DNA of 60,909 nt from Pseudomonadota bacterium (GTDB taxonomy: Bacteria; Pseudomonadota; Gammaproteobacteria; Burkholderiales; Burkholderiaceae_C). The notes beneath the pieces were generated by a model, which ran no database searches, was not told the origin of the DNA, and saw only the letters and a list, made by a program, of their open reading frames with translations. The position numbers and the translations under genes are program-made. The stretch covers positions 1-60,909 of the forward strand of contig CAUJHQ010000151.1 in NCBI GenBank assembly GCA_963204815.1. Reading direction: 5' to 3'. Positions 7,449-15,322 of the stretch are shown one piece after another. Position 1 is the stretch's first letter. Each line of letters begins with the position of its first letter.

Positions 7449-9287
7449 TCAGCGCATGCCGAGCTTGAACGCGATCATCGCGCGCAGCTTGTTCGGCAGC
7501 ACCGGCTTGATCAGCAGGTGGTAGTCGTGCGTGACGGCCTCGTCCTCGTGGCCACCCAGGCTGCTGCCGGTGATGACGATGGCCGGCAGCTTCGCTTGCG
7601 GCCAGCGCGCGCGCAGCGCCACCAGCGCATCGATGCCGGTCTTGCCCTGCGGCAGGCGGTAGTCCACGAGCAGCAGGTGCGGTTCCTCGGCCGCTGACGA
7701 GCCGACCCACGCCTCGACGCCCTCCACCGTGTCGAAGGCCACGACGCTCGCGCCCCAGGCCTGCAGCAGGACCACCAGCCCTTCGCGCACCGCCGCCTCG
7801 TCCTCGACGACGACGAAGCGGCGGCCTTCCAGCGTCAGCCCGATCGGCAACTTGGCCTTGCCGGCCACCGCCTCGACCGTGCGTGGCGCCTTGCCCACCG
7901 GCACCGTGAGCGAGAACACGGTGCCGTGGCCGGCACGCGAGCGCACGTCCAGCGGCGCCGCCATCAGGCCCGACAGGCGCTTCACGATCGCCAGGCCCAG
8001 GCCCAGGCCCTTGCGGTGGTGCGCCTCCAGGGGCCGGTTCGACTGCACCTGGAAGAACTCGTCGAAGATGCGCGGCAGCATCGCCTCGGCGATGCCGATG
8101 CCGGAGTCCCACACCTGCACCAGCAGTTGGCCGTTGCGCGGGCGGCAGCTGACGAGCACGCCGCCGTCGTCGGTGTAGCGGATGGCGTTGCTGACCAGGT
8201 TTCGTAGCACGCGTTCGAGCAGCACGGGGTCGGCGTGCGCCACGTGCTGCTCGCCGCGGAAGCTGAGCATCAGGCCCTTCTCGAAGGCGATCGGCTCGAA
8301 GTGCAGGCGCAGGCGGCCGAAGACGTCGCGCAGGCGCACCGGCGCCGGGTTCACCTCGACGCCGCCGGTGTCGATGCGGGTGATGTCGAGCAGCTCGCCG
8401 AACAGGCCTTCGAGCGCGTCGACGCTCTCGTTGATGCTGTTCACCAGCGAGGCCACCTCGGGGTCGTGGCTGCGCTGGCGCAGCGCCTCGGCGAACAGGC
8501 CCATCGCGTGCAGCGGCTGGCGCAGGTCGTGGCTGGCGGCGGCGAAGAACTGCGTCTTCGCGCGGCTGGCGGCCTCGGCGGCGCGGCGCGCGGTGTCGGC
8601 TTCGGCCTTCTCGACGCGCAGCTGCACCGCGAGTTCTTCGGTGCGCGCCTTCAGCGAGATCGCCTGGCCGAGCGCGTTGCGGTAGGTGCGCACCATCAGC
8701 ACGGTGGCCAGGAACACGATGGCCAGCACCACCGCGAGCTGGATGTTGCCGGGCTGCGTGGTGTCGCTGGCGATGCGCACGATGGCCGGCGTGAGCACCA
8801 GGCTGATGAAGCCGAGGAACACGCCCGCCTGCGTCGCCAGCAGCTGCACCGAGCTGACGCAGTAGGTGTGGATGACGAGGATCAGCGCGATCGTCTGGTA
8901 CGGCGTGCCCAGGCCCCAGAACAGCCACGACGCCAGGCCCCACATCGAGCCCTGCAGCAGCACCAGCACGCGCCAGCTGCGCCGCCACGCGAGCAGCGTG
9001 GCGTCGTCGGCCGTCGGCGTGCGCAGGTAGCGCAGGTAGTGCGCGAGCCGCACGCCCCACAGCAGCGCAACGGCGCCGACCCAGCCCCACAGCACGCGCG
9101 GGTCGGCGAGCGGCTGGAACAGCATCACGATGACGACGACGCCGAAGACGTAGCCCGCCAGCGTCGCCGGCGTCTGCACGTACAGCGCGCGCATCTGGTC
9201 GACCAGCGTGCCGACGCGCCGCGGCACCGGCGCGGGCGGCGCGGCCTCTGCGGCGACGGCGGGGGCGGCGGCGGCCTCGGCCGTCAT
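7449..9287 (-). CDS. Hybrid sensor histidine kinase/response regulator
   Basis: A 612-residue membrane-bound hybrid kinase. After an Ala/Pro-rich N-terminus there are about six hydrophobic helices (residues 40-200), a coiled linker, a HisKA domain with phosphorylatable His253 in ASHDLRQPLHAMG, and an HATPase with the N-box LVSNAIRY and G-boxes DSGIGI and GLGLGLAI. A C-terminal receiver domain carries acceptor Asp542 in LLLVDYRLP. The SHDLRQPLHA form of the H-box is typical of kinases paired with LuxR-type regulators. Its start overlaps the end of the response regulator gene by 4 bases, so they are translationally coupled. The signal is unknown. Confidence 0.93.
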   Translation of the reverse strand: MTAEAAAAPAVAAEAAPPAPVPRRVGTLVDQMRALYVQTPATLAGYVFGVVVIVMLFQPLADPRVLWGWVGAVALLWGVRLAHYLRYLRTPTADDATLLAWRRSWRVLVLLQGSMWGLASWLFWGLGTPYQTIALILVIHTYCVSSVQLLATQAGVFLGFISLVLTPAIVRIASDTTQPGNIQLAVVLAIVFLATVLMVRTYRNALGQAISLKARTEELAVQLRVEKAEADTARRAAEAASRAKTQFFAAASHDLRQPLHAMGLFAEALRQRSHDPEVASLVNSINESVDALEGLFGELLDITRIDTGGVEVNPAPVRLRDVFGRLRLHFEPIAFEKGLMLSFRGEQHVAHADPVLLERVLRNLVSNAIRYTDDGGVLVSCRPRNGQLLVQVWDSGIGIAEAMLPRIFDEFFQVQSNRPLEAHHRKGLGLGLAIVKRLSGLMAAPLDVRSRAGHGTVFSLTVPVGKAPRTVEAVAGKAKLPIGLTLEGRRFVVVEDEAAVREGLVVLLQAWGASVVAFDTVEGVEAWVGSSAAEEPHLLLVDYRLPQGKTGIDALVALRARWPQAKLPAIVITGSSLGGHEDEAVTHDYHLLIKPVLPNKLRAMIAFKLGMR

Positions 9288-10033
9288 GTGCGCGGCGGCG
9301 GCTTGCGGGCGACGAAGCCGCCCTGTCCCTGCGTCATCTGGCTCACCGCCAGCACCGCCTGCGTGCGCGAGCTGACGCCCAAGGCACGCAGCACGGCGGC
9401 GACGTGGTCCTTCACGGTCTCGACCGACAGGTTGAGCTCGCGCGCGATCAGCTTGTTCGGCAGGCCCTGCAGCAGCAGCGCGAGCACGTCGTTCTGGCGC
9501 GGCGTGAGGCCCACGTGCTCGAGTGGCGACACCTGCTGGTGCGGCTCGGGCCGCGCGCGCGCGCCCAGCGGCGCGTCGCCCAGCGGGCGCAGCGCGCCCG
9601 GCGCGCTGTCGGGGCCGGCGCGCGGGGCGCTGAAGTCCAGTCCCAGCATGTTCGGCGGGATGTACAGGCCGCCGCTCATCACCATGCGCAGCGCCTCGCA
9701 GAGCTCGCGGTTCGAAGAGCGCTTGGGCACGAAGCCCATCGCGCCGAGGTCGATGGCGCGGATGACGTCGCTCGTGCGGTCGGAGGCCGAGACCACCACC
9801 ACCGGCACCGCCGGGTAGGTGGCGCGGAACTCGACCAGCACGTCGAAGCCGTCGGCGTCGCCGAGCGCGAGGTCGAGCAGCACGAGGTCGAAGTCGCTGT
9901 CGGACGCGAGCGCCGCACGCGCGGCGGCGGCGCTGTCGACGCCGCGGACGCTGATGCCGTCGCCCAGGCCTTCGATGACCTGCTGCAAGGCCGACAGGAT
10001 GAGCGGGTGGTCGTCGACCAGCAGGACCTTCAT
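9284..10033 (-). CDS. LuxR/NarL family response regulator
   Basis: A 249-residue response regulator with an N-terminal receiver domain (acidic pair D7-D8, phosphoacceptor Asp54 in LVLLDLALGDADGF, and the Lys of FVPKRSS) and a C-terminal LuxR helix-turn-helix (LTPRQNDVLALLLQGLPNKL followed by IARELNLSVETVKDHV). A linker of about 40 residues, rich in Pro, Ala and Arg, is longer than usual. It is the first gene of the pair, with the hybrid kinase downstream overlapping by 4 bases. A CCCC-TTTTA-GGGG palindrome lies 61-74 bases upstream of its start and may be an autoregulatory site. Confidence 0.93.
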   Translation of the reverse strand: MKVLLVDDHPLILSALQQVIEGLGDGISVRGVDSAAAARAALASDSDFDLVLLDLALGDADGFDVLVEFRATYPAVPVVVVSASDRTSDVIRAIDLGAMGFVPKRSSNRELCEALRMVMSGGLYIPPNMLGLDFSAPRAGPDSAPGALRPLGDAPLGARARPEPHQQVSPLEHVGLTPRQNDVLALLLQGLPNKLIARELNLSVETVKDHVAAVLRALGVSSRTQAVLAVSQMTQGQGGFVARKPPPRT

Positions 10034-10093
10034 GGCACCTCCGCGAGCTTCAGGGTTCGGGGCATTTTGGCCGCGCGGCGCGGCGCGCCCGTT

Positions 10094-10107
10094 CCCCCTT
10101 TTAGGGG
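10094..10107. promoter_or_regulatory. CCCC-N5-GGGG palindrome upstream of response regulator
   Basis: A short inverted repeat CCCC(TTTTA)GGGG, preceded by an extra C, in the 84-base gap upstream of the LuxR-type regulator. NarL/LuxR regulators commonly bind short symmetrical sites of this size, so autoregulation is possible, but nothing in the sequence proves it. Confidence 0.3.
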
Positions 10108-10117
10108 TGCGCCGGCC

Positions 10118-10570
10118 TCAGGTGAAGCGGCGCGACACCGACTCGGCCACGCAGGCCGGCTTCGGCGCGCCGTCGATCTCCATCGTCACTTCGACCGTCA
10201 GCTGCGCGCCGCCGGGCAGCGGCTCGTAGGCCAGCAGCTTGAAGCGGCCGCGCACACGGCTGCCCGAACGCACCGGGTGCGGAAAGCGCACGCGGTTGAG
10301 GCCGTAGTTGACGCCCATGCGCACGTCGTCGATGGCGAAGGCCGACTCCGACATCATCGGCAGCAGGCTCAGCGTGAGGAAGCCGTGCGCGATGGTGCCG
10401 CCGAAGGGGCCGCTGGCAGCGCGCGCGGCGTCGACGTGGATCCACTGGTGGTCGCCGGTGGCCTGCGCGAACTGGTCGATGCGCGCCTGGTCGATCGTGA
10501 TCCAGTCGCTCGTGGCGAGTTCGGCGCCGACGGCGGCCGCCAGGTCGTTCAGGTGGGCGTAGCGCTTCAT
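10118..10570 (-). CDS. MaoC-like (R)-specific enoyl-CoA hydratase family protein
   Basis: A 150-residue hot-dog fold protein of the MaoC dehydratase family, which typically hydrates enoyl-CoA to (R)-3-hydroxyacyl-CoA. The hydratase motif is visible as FAQATGDHQWIHVD with the catalytic Asp and His, followed by the conserved GTIAHGFLTLSL. The start at 10570 gives MKRYAHLNDL; the frame is open further upstream but that would run into the upstream parA-like gene. The ATG overlaps the parA-like stop by 4 bases, so the two are translated together although their functions look unrelated. Confidence 0.92.
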   Translation of the reverse strand: MKRYAHLNDLAAAVGAELATSDWITIDQARIDQFAQATGDHQWIHVDAARAASGPFGGTIAHGFLTLSLLPMMSESAFAIDDVRMGVNYGLNRVRFPHPVRSGSRVRGRFKLLAYEPLPGGAQLTVEVTMEIDGAPKPACVAESVSRRFT

Positions 10571-11184
10571 CGGTCGAGCCAGGCCGCCAGCGGGGCCCAT
10601 TGTTCGAGGTCGCGCTCGACGCGGCTGGGCGCCACGTCCCAGAGCGTGAGGCCGCGCGCGGCCAGGTGGACGTAGTTCTGCGTGTCGCGCAGCCAGGCCA
10701 CCACCGGCACCGGCACGGTGGCGAGGTAGGCGTGCAGCTGCTCGTTGGAGATGGTGTGCTCGCGCACGCGCATGCCCACGAGGCCGATGCGGATGGACGC
10801 GGCGCGCTTGTGCGCGCGCAGTTCCTGCACGAAGGCATGCGTGGCCTGGATGTCGAACAGGCTCGCCTGCAGCGGCACGAGCAGCGTGTCGGCGATGCGC
10901 AGCACCGCTTCGAGGCGCTTGCCATGCAGGCCGGCCGGCGTGTCGAGCACGACGTGCGAGGTGCCCTTGGGCGGGCGCACGATGGCGTCACCGGCGACGT
11001 CCCAGCCGCGGATCGGCGCGCAGGCCGGCGGCCGCAGGCCCAGCCACTGGCGTGCCGACTGCTGGCGGTCGACGTCGCCCAGCATCACCGCGTGCCCGCG
11101 GGCGGCCAGGCAGCCGGCCACGTTGGTCGCCAGCGTGCTCTTGCCGACGCCACCCTTGGGGTTGGCGATGACGATGACTGGCAT
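10567..11184 (-). CDS. ParA family ATPase (orphan)
   Basis: A 205-residue ParA/MinD-type ATPase. The deviant Walker A KGGVGKST is at residues 10-17 and the switch segment VVLDTPAGL is present. Its small size, lack of an N-terminal DNA-binding domain and absence of parB or parS nearby suggest an orphan positioning ATPase (for protein clusters or chemoreceptors) rather than a chromosome or plasmid partition protein. It is followed with a 4-base overlap by the MaoC gene. It is divergent from the kefF-like gene. Confidence 0.9.
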   Translation of the reverse strand: MPVIVIANPKGGVGKSTLATNVAGCLAARGHAVMLGDVDRQQSARQWLGLRPPACAPIRGWDVAGDAIVRPPKGTSHVVLDTPAGLHGKRLEAVLRIADTLLVPLQASLFDIQATHAFVQELRAHKRAASIRIGLVGMRVREHTISNEQLHAYLATVPVPVVAWLRDTQNYVHLAARGLTLWDVAPSRVERDLEQWAPLAAWLDR

Positions 11185-11280
11185 CTCGCGCGCTCCTCCG
11201 GTGCCTCTTTCGGGCTATGGTAGCGGGGAAACGCGTGCCGGCCGGCCGGGGCCCCTGCGGACAAACCACAATCGCCGCCC

Positions 11281-11895
11281 ATGGCCGAGATCGTCGTCAT
11301 CGCCGCCCACCCCCACCTGCAGCACTCGCACGTCACGCGGGCGATGATCGACGCCGCCGCGCGCGCGCCGCGCACCGAGGTGCGCGAGCTCTACGCGCGC
11401 TACCCCGACTACCTGGTCGACGTCGAAGCCGAGCAGGCCGCGCTGGCGGCCGCGAAGCTGGTGATCTGGCTGCACCCGATCCACTGGTACTCGATGCCGC
11501 CGCTGGCCAAGCTGTGGCTCGACGAGGTGTTCGCCTTCGGCTGGGCCTACGGCCCGGGCGGCACGGCGCTGCGCGGCAAGGACCTCTGGCTCGTCACGTC
11601 GACCGGCGGCGCCGAGTCGGCCTACCACCCGGCCGGCCACAACCGCCACTTCTTCGACGACTACCTGCACCCCTACGAGCAGAGCGCGACGCTCACCGGC
11701 ATGCGCTGGCTGCCACCGATGGTGCTGCACGGCGCGCACCGGGTGGCCGACGCCGAGCTCGCGGCGCACGCGGCGGTGTTCGCCGACCGGCTCGCCACCT
11801 ACCCGGCGTGGCCCGAGCTGGCGGCGCTGGAACCCGAACCCGAATGCGCCGTGCCCGCCGACGAGCGGCCCGACGCCGGCGCCACCACCGACTGA
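11281..11895 (+). CDS. NAD(P)H oxidoreductase, KefF-like
   Basis: A 204-residue flavodoxin-fold quinone oxidoreductase of the KefF/MdaB family. KefF is the soluble ancillary subunit that binds FMN and activates the KefC potassium:proton antiporter during electrophile stress. The motif VIWLHPIHWYSMPPLAKLWL near residues 61-80 and the later TSTGGAESAYHP are typical. It is directly followed (12 bases) by the kefC-like antiporter, which supports the KefF role. The last 20 residues are a variable Pro/Ala/Asp-rich tail. Confidence 0.92.
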   Translation: MAEIVVIAAHPHLQHSHVTRAMIDAAARAPRTEVRELYARYPDYLVDVEAEQAALAAAKLVIWLHPIHWYSMPPLAKLWLDEVFAFGWAYGPGGTALRGKDLWLVTSTGGAESAYHPAGHNRHFFDDYLHPYEQSATLTGMRWLPPMVLHGAHRVADAELAAHAAVFADRLATYPAWPELAALEPEPECAVPADERPDAGATTD

Positions 11896-11907
11896 AGGCT
11901 CCTCCGA

Positions 11908-13767
11908 ATGGAACACGGCACCTCGTGGCTGCAGGGCAGCCTGGTCTACCTCGCGGCGGCGGTGCTGGCGGTGCCCATCGCCCGCAAGCTGGGGCTGGGC
12001 TCGATCATCGGCTACCTCGGCGCCGGCATCGCCATCGGCCCCTGGGGTCTGGGCCTCGTGACGGACCCGCAGGCGATGCTGCACTTCGCCGAGTTCGGCG
12101 TCGTGCTGATGCTGTTCCTGGTCGGCCTCGAGCTGGAGCCGCGGCGCCTGTGGAGCCTGCGGCGGCCGATCTTCGGCTGGGGCAGCGTGCAGCTGTTCGG
12201 CTCCGCCGCGCTGATCAGCGCCGCCGGCGTGGCGCTCGGCGTCGACTGGCGGCTCGCGCTGGTGGCAGGCCTCGGGCTGGGCATGTCGTCGACCGCGATC
12301 GGCCTGTCGGTGCTGGCCGAGCGCAACCTGATGGCCACCTCGGCCGGCCAGAGCGTGCTCAGCGTGGCGCTGCTGCAGGACATCGCGGCCATCCCCATCC
12401 TCGCCATCATCCCGCTGCTCGCCGCGCAGCACGGCGCGGCCGAGGGCGGCGGCTGGCTCGGGGCGGCGAAGGCCTTCGGCGTCATCGGCGCCATCGTCTT
12501 CGGCGGCCGCCTGCTGCTGCGGCCGGCGCTGCGCTGGATCGCACGCAGCGAGACGCCGGAGATCTTCACCGCCGCCGCGCTGCTGCTGGTGGTGGCCACC
12601 GCGGCGCTGATGCAGAGCGTGGGCCTGTCGATGGCGCTCGGCGCCTTCCTCGCCGGCGTGCTGCTGGCCGAAAGCGAGTACCGCACCGAGCTCGAGACCG
12701 ACCTCGAGCCGTTCAAGGGCCTGCTGCTCGGCCTGTTCTTCATCGCCGTCGGCATGAGCGTCGACTTCGCGGTGGTGCTGGCGCAGCCGCTCGTCGTCGT
12801 CGGCGTCGTCATCGGCTTCCTTGTCGTCAAGGCGCTGGTACTGTGGGCGATGGCGCGCACGATGCCGGTGCCGCTGGCCGAGCGGCCGGTTTTCGTGATC
12901 CTGCTGGCGCAGGGCGGCGAGTTCGGCTTCGTCGTCTTCCAGGCCGCACTGGGCGCGAACGTGATCGACGCGAAGACGTCGAGCCTGCTGGTGGCCGCGG
13001 TCGCGATCTCGATGCTGCTGACGCCGCTGTTGCTGGTGGCGGCCGACCGCTGGTGGGCGATGCACCTGAAGCGCCACGGCAGCGGCCCGAAGCTGGCCGA
13101 GATCGCCGAGGAGCAGGACGCGCCGGTGCTGATCGCCGGCTTCGGCCGCTACGGGCAGATCGTCGGCCGGCTCATCAACGCCAACGGCCTGAAGGCCACC
13201 GTGCTGGACCACAGCGCCGAGAACGTGGAAGGCGTGCGCCGCTTCGGCTGGCCGGCTTTCTACGGCGACGCCACTCGCCTGGACCTGCTGCGCGTGGCCG
13301 GCGCCGAGCGCGCGAAGGTCTTCGTGCTCGCCATCGACGACGTCGACCAGAGTGTCGAGGTCGCGCGCCTCGTGAAGCAGCACTTCCCGCAGCTGCCCAT
13401 CGTGGCGCGGGCGCGCAACGTCACGCACTACACGCGGCTGCGCCAGCTGGGCGTGACGCTGATCGAGCGCGAGACGCTCGACTCGGCCCTGATGAGCGCG
13501 CGCAGCGTGCTCGAACTGCTCGGCTGGGAGCCGCACGCCGCGCGCACGAAGGCCATGCGCTTCCGCCGCCACAGCATCGAGCTGATCGAGCAGATGGCGC
13601 CGCACCTGGGCGACGAGAACAAGCTGATCGCGGTGGCCAAGCAGGGCCGCCAGCAGCTGGAAGAGATGTGGGCGCGCGAGCGCGCCGCCAACGGCCCGCA
13701 GCGCGCGCGCGCCGGCTGGCAGGCGCCGGCAGCCGGCGTCAGCGAAGACCGTCCGCCAGCAGCTTGA
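11908..13767 (+). CDS. kefC: Glutathione-regulated K+ efflux antiporter, KefC-like
   Basis: A 619-residue CPA2 family cation:proton antiporter with an N-terminal membrane domain of about 12 helices (residues 1-390) and a cytoplasmic RCK/TrkA-N domain starting near residue 405 with the nucleotide-binding motif AGFGRYGQIVGR. The acidic transport helix reads LLQDIAAIP. With the adjacent KefF-like subunit it should release potassium when glutathione adducts of electrophiles accumulate, acidifying and protecting the cytoplasm. KefB is the close alternative. Its 3' end overlaps the convergent TauE-type gene by 29 bases. Confidence 0.9.
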   Translation: MEHGTSWLQGSLVYLAAAVLAVPIARKLGLGSIIGYLGAGIAIGPWGLGLVTDPQAMLHFAEFGVVLMLFLVGLELEPRRLWSLRRPIFGWGSVQLFGSAALISAAGVALGVDWRLALVAGLGLGMSSTAIGLSVLAERNLMATSAGQSVLSVALLQDIAAIPILAIIPLLAAQHGAAEGGGWLGAAKAFGVIGAIVFGGRLLLRPALRWIARSETPEIFTAAALLLVVATAALMQSVGLSMALGAFLAGVLLAESEYRTELETDLEPFKGLLLGLFFIAVGMSVDFAVVLAQPLVVVGVVIGFLVVKALVLWAMARTMPVPLAERPVFVILLAQGGEFGFVVFQAALGANVIDAKTSSLLVAAVAISMLLTPLLLVAADRWWAMHLKRHGSGPKLAEIAEEQDAPVLIAGFGRYGQIVGRLINANGLKATVLDHSAENVEGVRRFGWPAFYGDATRLDLLRVAGAERAKVFVLAIDDVDQSVEVARLVKQHFPQLPIVARARNVTHYTRLRQLGVTLIERETLDSALMSARSVLELLGWEPHAARTKAMRFRRHSIELIEQMAPHLGDENKLIAVAKQGRQQLEEMWARERAANGPQRARAGWQAPAAGVSEDRPPAA

Positions 13768-14482
13768 CGCCGGTCAGCAGCAGTCCCAGCTCGAAGAGCC
13801 TGACGAACAGCACCGGCGAGATGCGCTTGACGATGCGCACGCCGATCCACACCCCCACCGGGGCCAGCGGCACCAGCACCAGCGAGGTCGTCAGGTTGCG
13901 GCCGTCGAACAGCCCGAGCCAGGCGTACGGGATCCACTTCGACAGGTTCAGCGCCGCGAAGAAGACCGCCAGCGTCGCCGTCGTCACCACCGGCGTCAGC
14001 CGCAGCGGCAGCACGTAGAAGCCGATCGGCGGCCCGCCCGCGTGGGCGACGAAACTGGTGAAGCCCGAGGCCGTGCCCAGCAGCACGCCCAGCCAGCGTG
14101 GCGGCGGCGGCGCGTCGGCCTTCGGCGGGAAGACGAGGCGGATCGCCAGGAACAGCAGCGTCAGGCCGCCGACGATGCCCGACACGGTGGCGACCGGAAA
14201 GAGGCCGAAGCTGGCGGTGCCGATCGCGGTGCCCAGCAGGCCGGCGGGCATCAGCAGTTTCAGCAGCGCGCGGTCGCAGTGGCGCAGCAGCGCGGCGACG
14301 CCGAAGCCGTCCATCACCGTCAGCAGCGGCAGCATGATCGCCGCCGCCTGCGGCACCGGGATGGCCAGCGCGATGAGCGGCGTCGCCAGCGCGCCGAAGC
14401 CAGCGCCGAAACCGCTCTTGGAGATGCCCATCAGCAACACCGCCGGCACGGCGACGGCGTAGAACCAGGGGTCGGTGATCAA
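13739..14482 (-). CDS. TauE/SafE family sulfite exporter-like permease
   Basis: A 247-residue inner-membrane protein of the TauE/SafE family (formerly DUF81). It shows the family-typical N-terminal GISKSGFGAGFGALATPL and the internal repeat GFTSFVAHAGGPPIGFYVLP, with about seven to eight hydrophobic helices. Members move sulfoacetate, sulfite or other small organic anions; the substrate here is unknown. It is convergent with kefC and the coding ends overlap by 29 bases, so there is no room for a separate terminator. Confidence 0.92.
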   Translation of the reverse strand: MITDPWFYAVAVPAVLLMGISKSGFGAGFGALATPLIALAIPVPQAAAIMLPLLTVMDGFGVAALLRHCDRALLKLLMPAGLLGTAIGTASFGLFPVATVSGIVGGLTLLFLAIRLVFPPKADAPPPPRWLGVLLGTASGFTSFVAHAGGPPIGFYVLPLRLTPVVTTATLAVFFAALNLSKWIPYAWLGLFDGRNLTTSLVLVPLAPVGVWIGVRIVKRISPVLFVRLFELGLLLTGVKLLADGLR

Positions 14483-14520
14483 GCGGTGGGCGGAGCGTCG
14501 AACGAAGCGACAATTCTCGG

Positions 14521-14967
14521 ATGTTCCAGCCCTCGCAGAACGACGTTCGCCGCTTCTTCTGCGGCACCCGCGCCAAGCAGCGCGCCGGCCTGCCGCTCGA
14601 CGCGATGGAAAGCATCGCCGCGCGCTGGATCGCCGAGCACCCGGAGTACGACGCCGACCTCGCCGACGAGGCCGCGGCGCTGGCCGCCGTCTACACGGTG
14701 GAAGACGGCCGCACCAACCCGTTCCTGCACCTGTCGATGCACCTGTCCATCCACGAGCAGTGCAGCATCGATCAGCCGAGCGGCATCCGCCAGGCGGTCG
14801 AGCTGCTCGCCGCGCGGCGCAACTCGCTGCACGAGGCGCACCACGAGGTGATGGAGTGCCTGGGCGAGATGATCTGGGCCAGCCAGCGCAGCGGGCTGCC
14901 GCCCGACGGTCACGCCTACATCGACGCCGTGCGCCAGCGCGCCACGCGCATCGTCGGCGGGCGTTGA
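14521..14967 (+). CDS. DUF1841 family protein
   Basis: A 148-residue soluble protein of the DUF1841 family of unknown function, found in proteobacteria. It starts MFQPSQNDVRRFFC and has the His-rich central motif HLSMHLSIHEQCSIDQP and the later HEAHHEVMECLGEMIW. The clustered His and Glu residues could bind a metal; this is my inference. It is divergent from the TauE-type gene (38 bases apart) and convergent with the cytochrome gene, with a hairpin between. Confidence 0.93.
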   Translation: MFQPSQNDVRRFFCGTRAKQRAGLPLDAMESIAARWIAEHPEYDADLADEAAALAAVYTVEDGRTNPFLHLSMHLSIHEQCSIDQPSGIRQAVELLAARRNSLHEAHHEVMECLGEMIWASQRSGLPPDGHAYIDAVRQRATRIVGGR

Positions 14968-14971
14968 GCCG

Positions 14972-14994
14972 CCGCGGCGGCCCGGCCGCCGCGG
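14972..14994. terminator. Bidirectional hairpin between convergent genes
   Basis: A perfect 10-base stem CCGCGGCGGC (14972-14981) and its complement (14985-14994) around a 3-base loop. It fills the gap between the convergent stop codons of the DUF1841 and cytochrome c genes. There is no T-run, so it may block readthrough or protect 3' ends rather than act as a classical intrinsic terminator. Confidence 0.6.
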
Positions 14995-14995
14995 A

Positions 14996-15322
14996 TCACC
15001 AGCCGTTCACGCTGCCGATGTAGGCCCAGATCGCCTCGATCTCCTCGGGCTTGACGATGCCCTTCCAGGCCGGCATCGCGCGCTTGCCGTTCGTCACCGA
15101 CTCGACGAAGCGCGCCTTGTCGTCCTTCGGGAAGGTGCGCAGGTCGAAGAAGGCGCTGCTGCCGACGGCCAGGTTCAGGCCGTGGCAGCGCACGCAGTAG
15201 CTCACGTAGGCGCGGCGGCCGGCCTCCGGCGTGGCCGGCACCGGGGCGTCCTGCGCCGCGGCGGCGCCGGCACCGAGGCACGCGGCGAGGGCGAGCGCCG
15301 CGATCGTCCATCGCCCCTTCAC
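14996..15322 (-). CDS. Periplasmic cytochrome c, PQQ dehydrogenase partner
   Basis: A 108-residue class I c-type cytochrome. A signal peptide (WTIAALALAACLGAGAAAAQ) is followed by the haem-binding motif CVRCH and a C-terminal methionine ligand in KRAMPAWKG. The start is GTG at 15322, overlapping the stop of the PQQ dehydrogenase by 4 bases (GTGA), so the two are translationally coupled. It should accept electrons from the dehydrogenase in the periplasm and pass them to the terminal oxidase chain, the role of cytochrome cL/XoxG or c550 in related systems. The gene is monohaem and short but complete. Confidence 0.92.
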   Translation of the reverse strand: MKGRWTIAALALAACLGAGAAAAQDAPVPATPEAGRRAYVSYCVRCHGLNLAVGSSAFFDLRTFPKDDKARFVESVTNGKRAMPAWKGIVKPEEIEAIWAYIGSVNGW

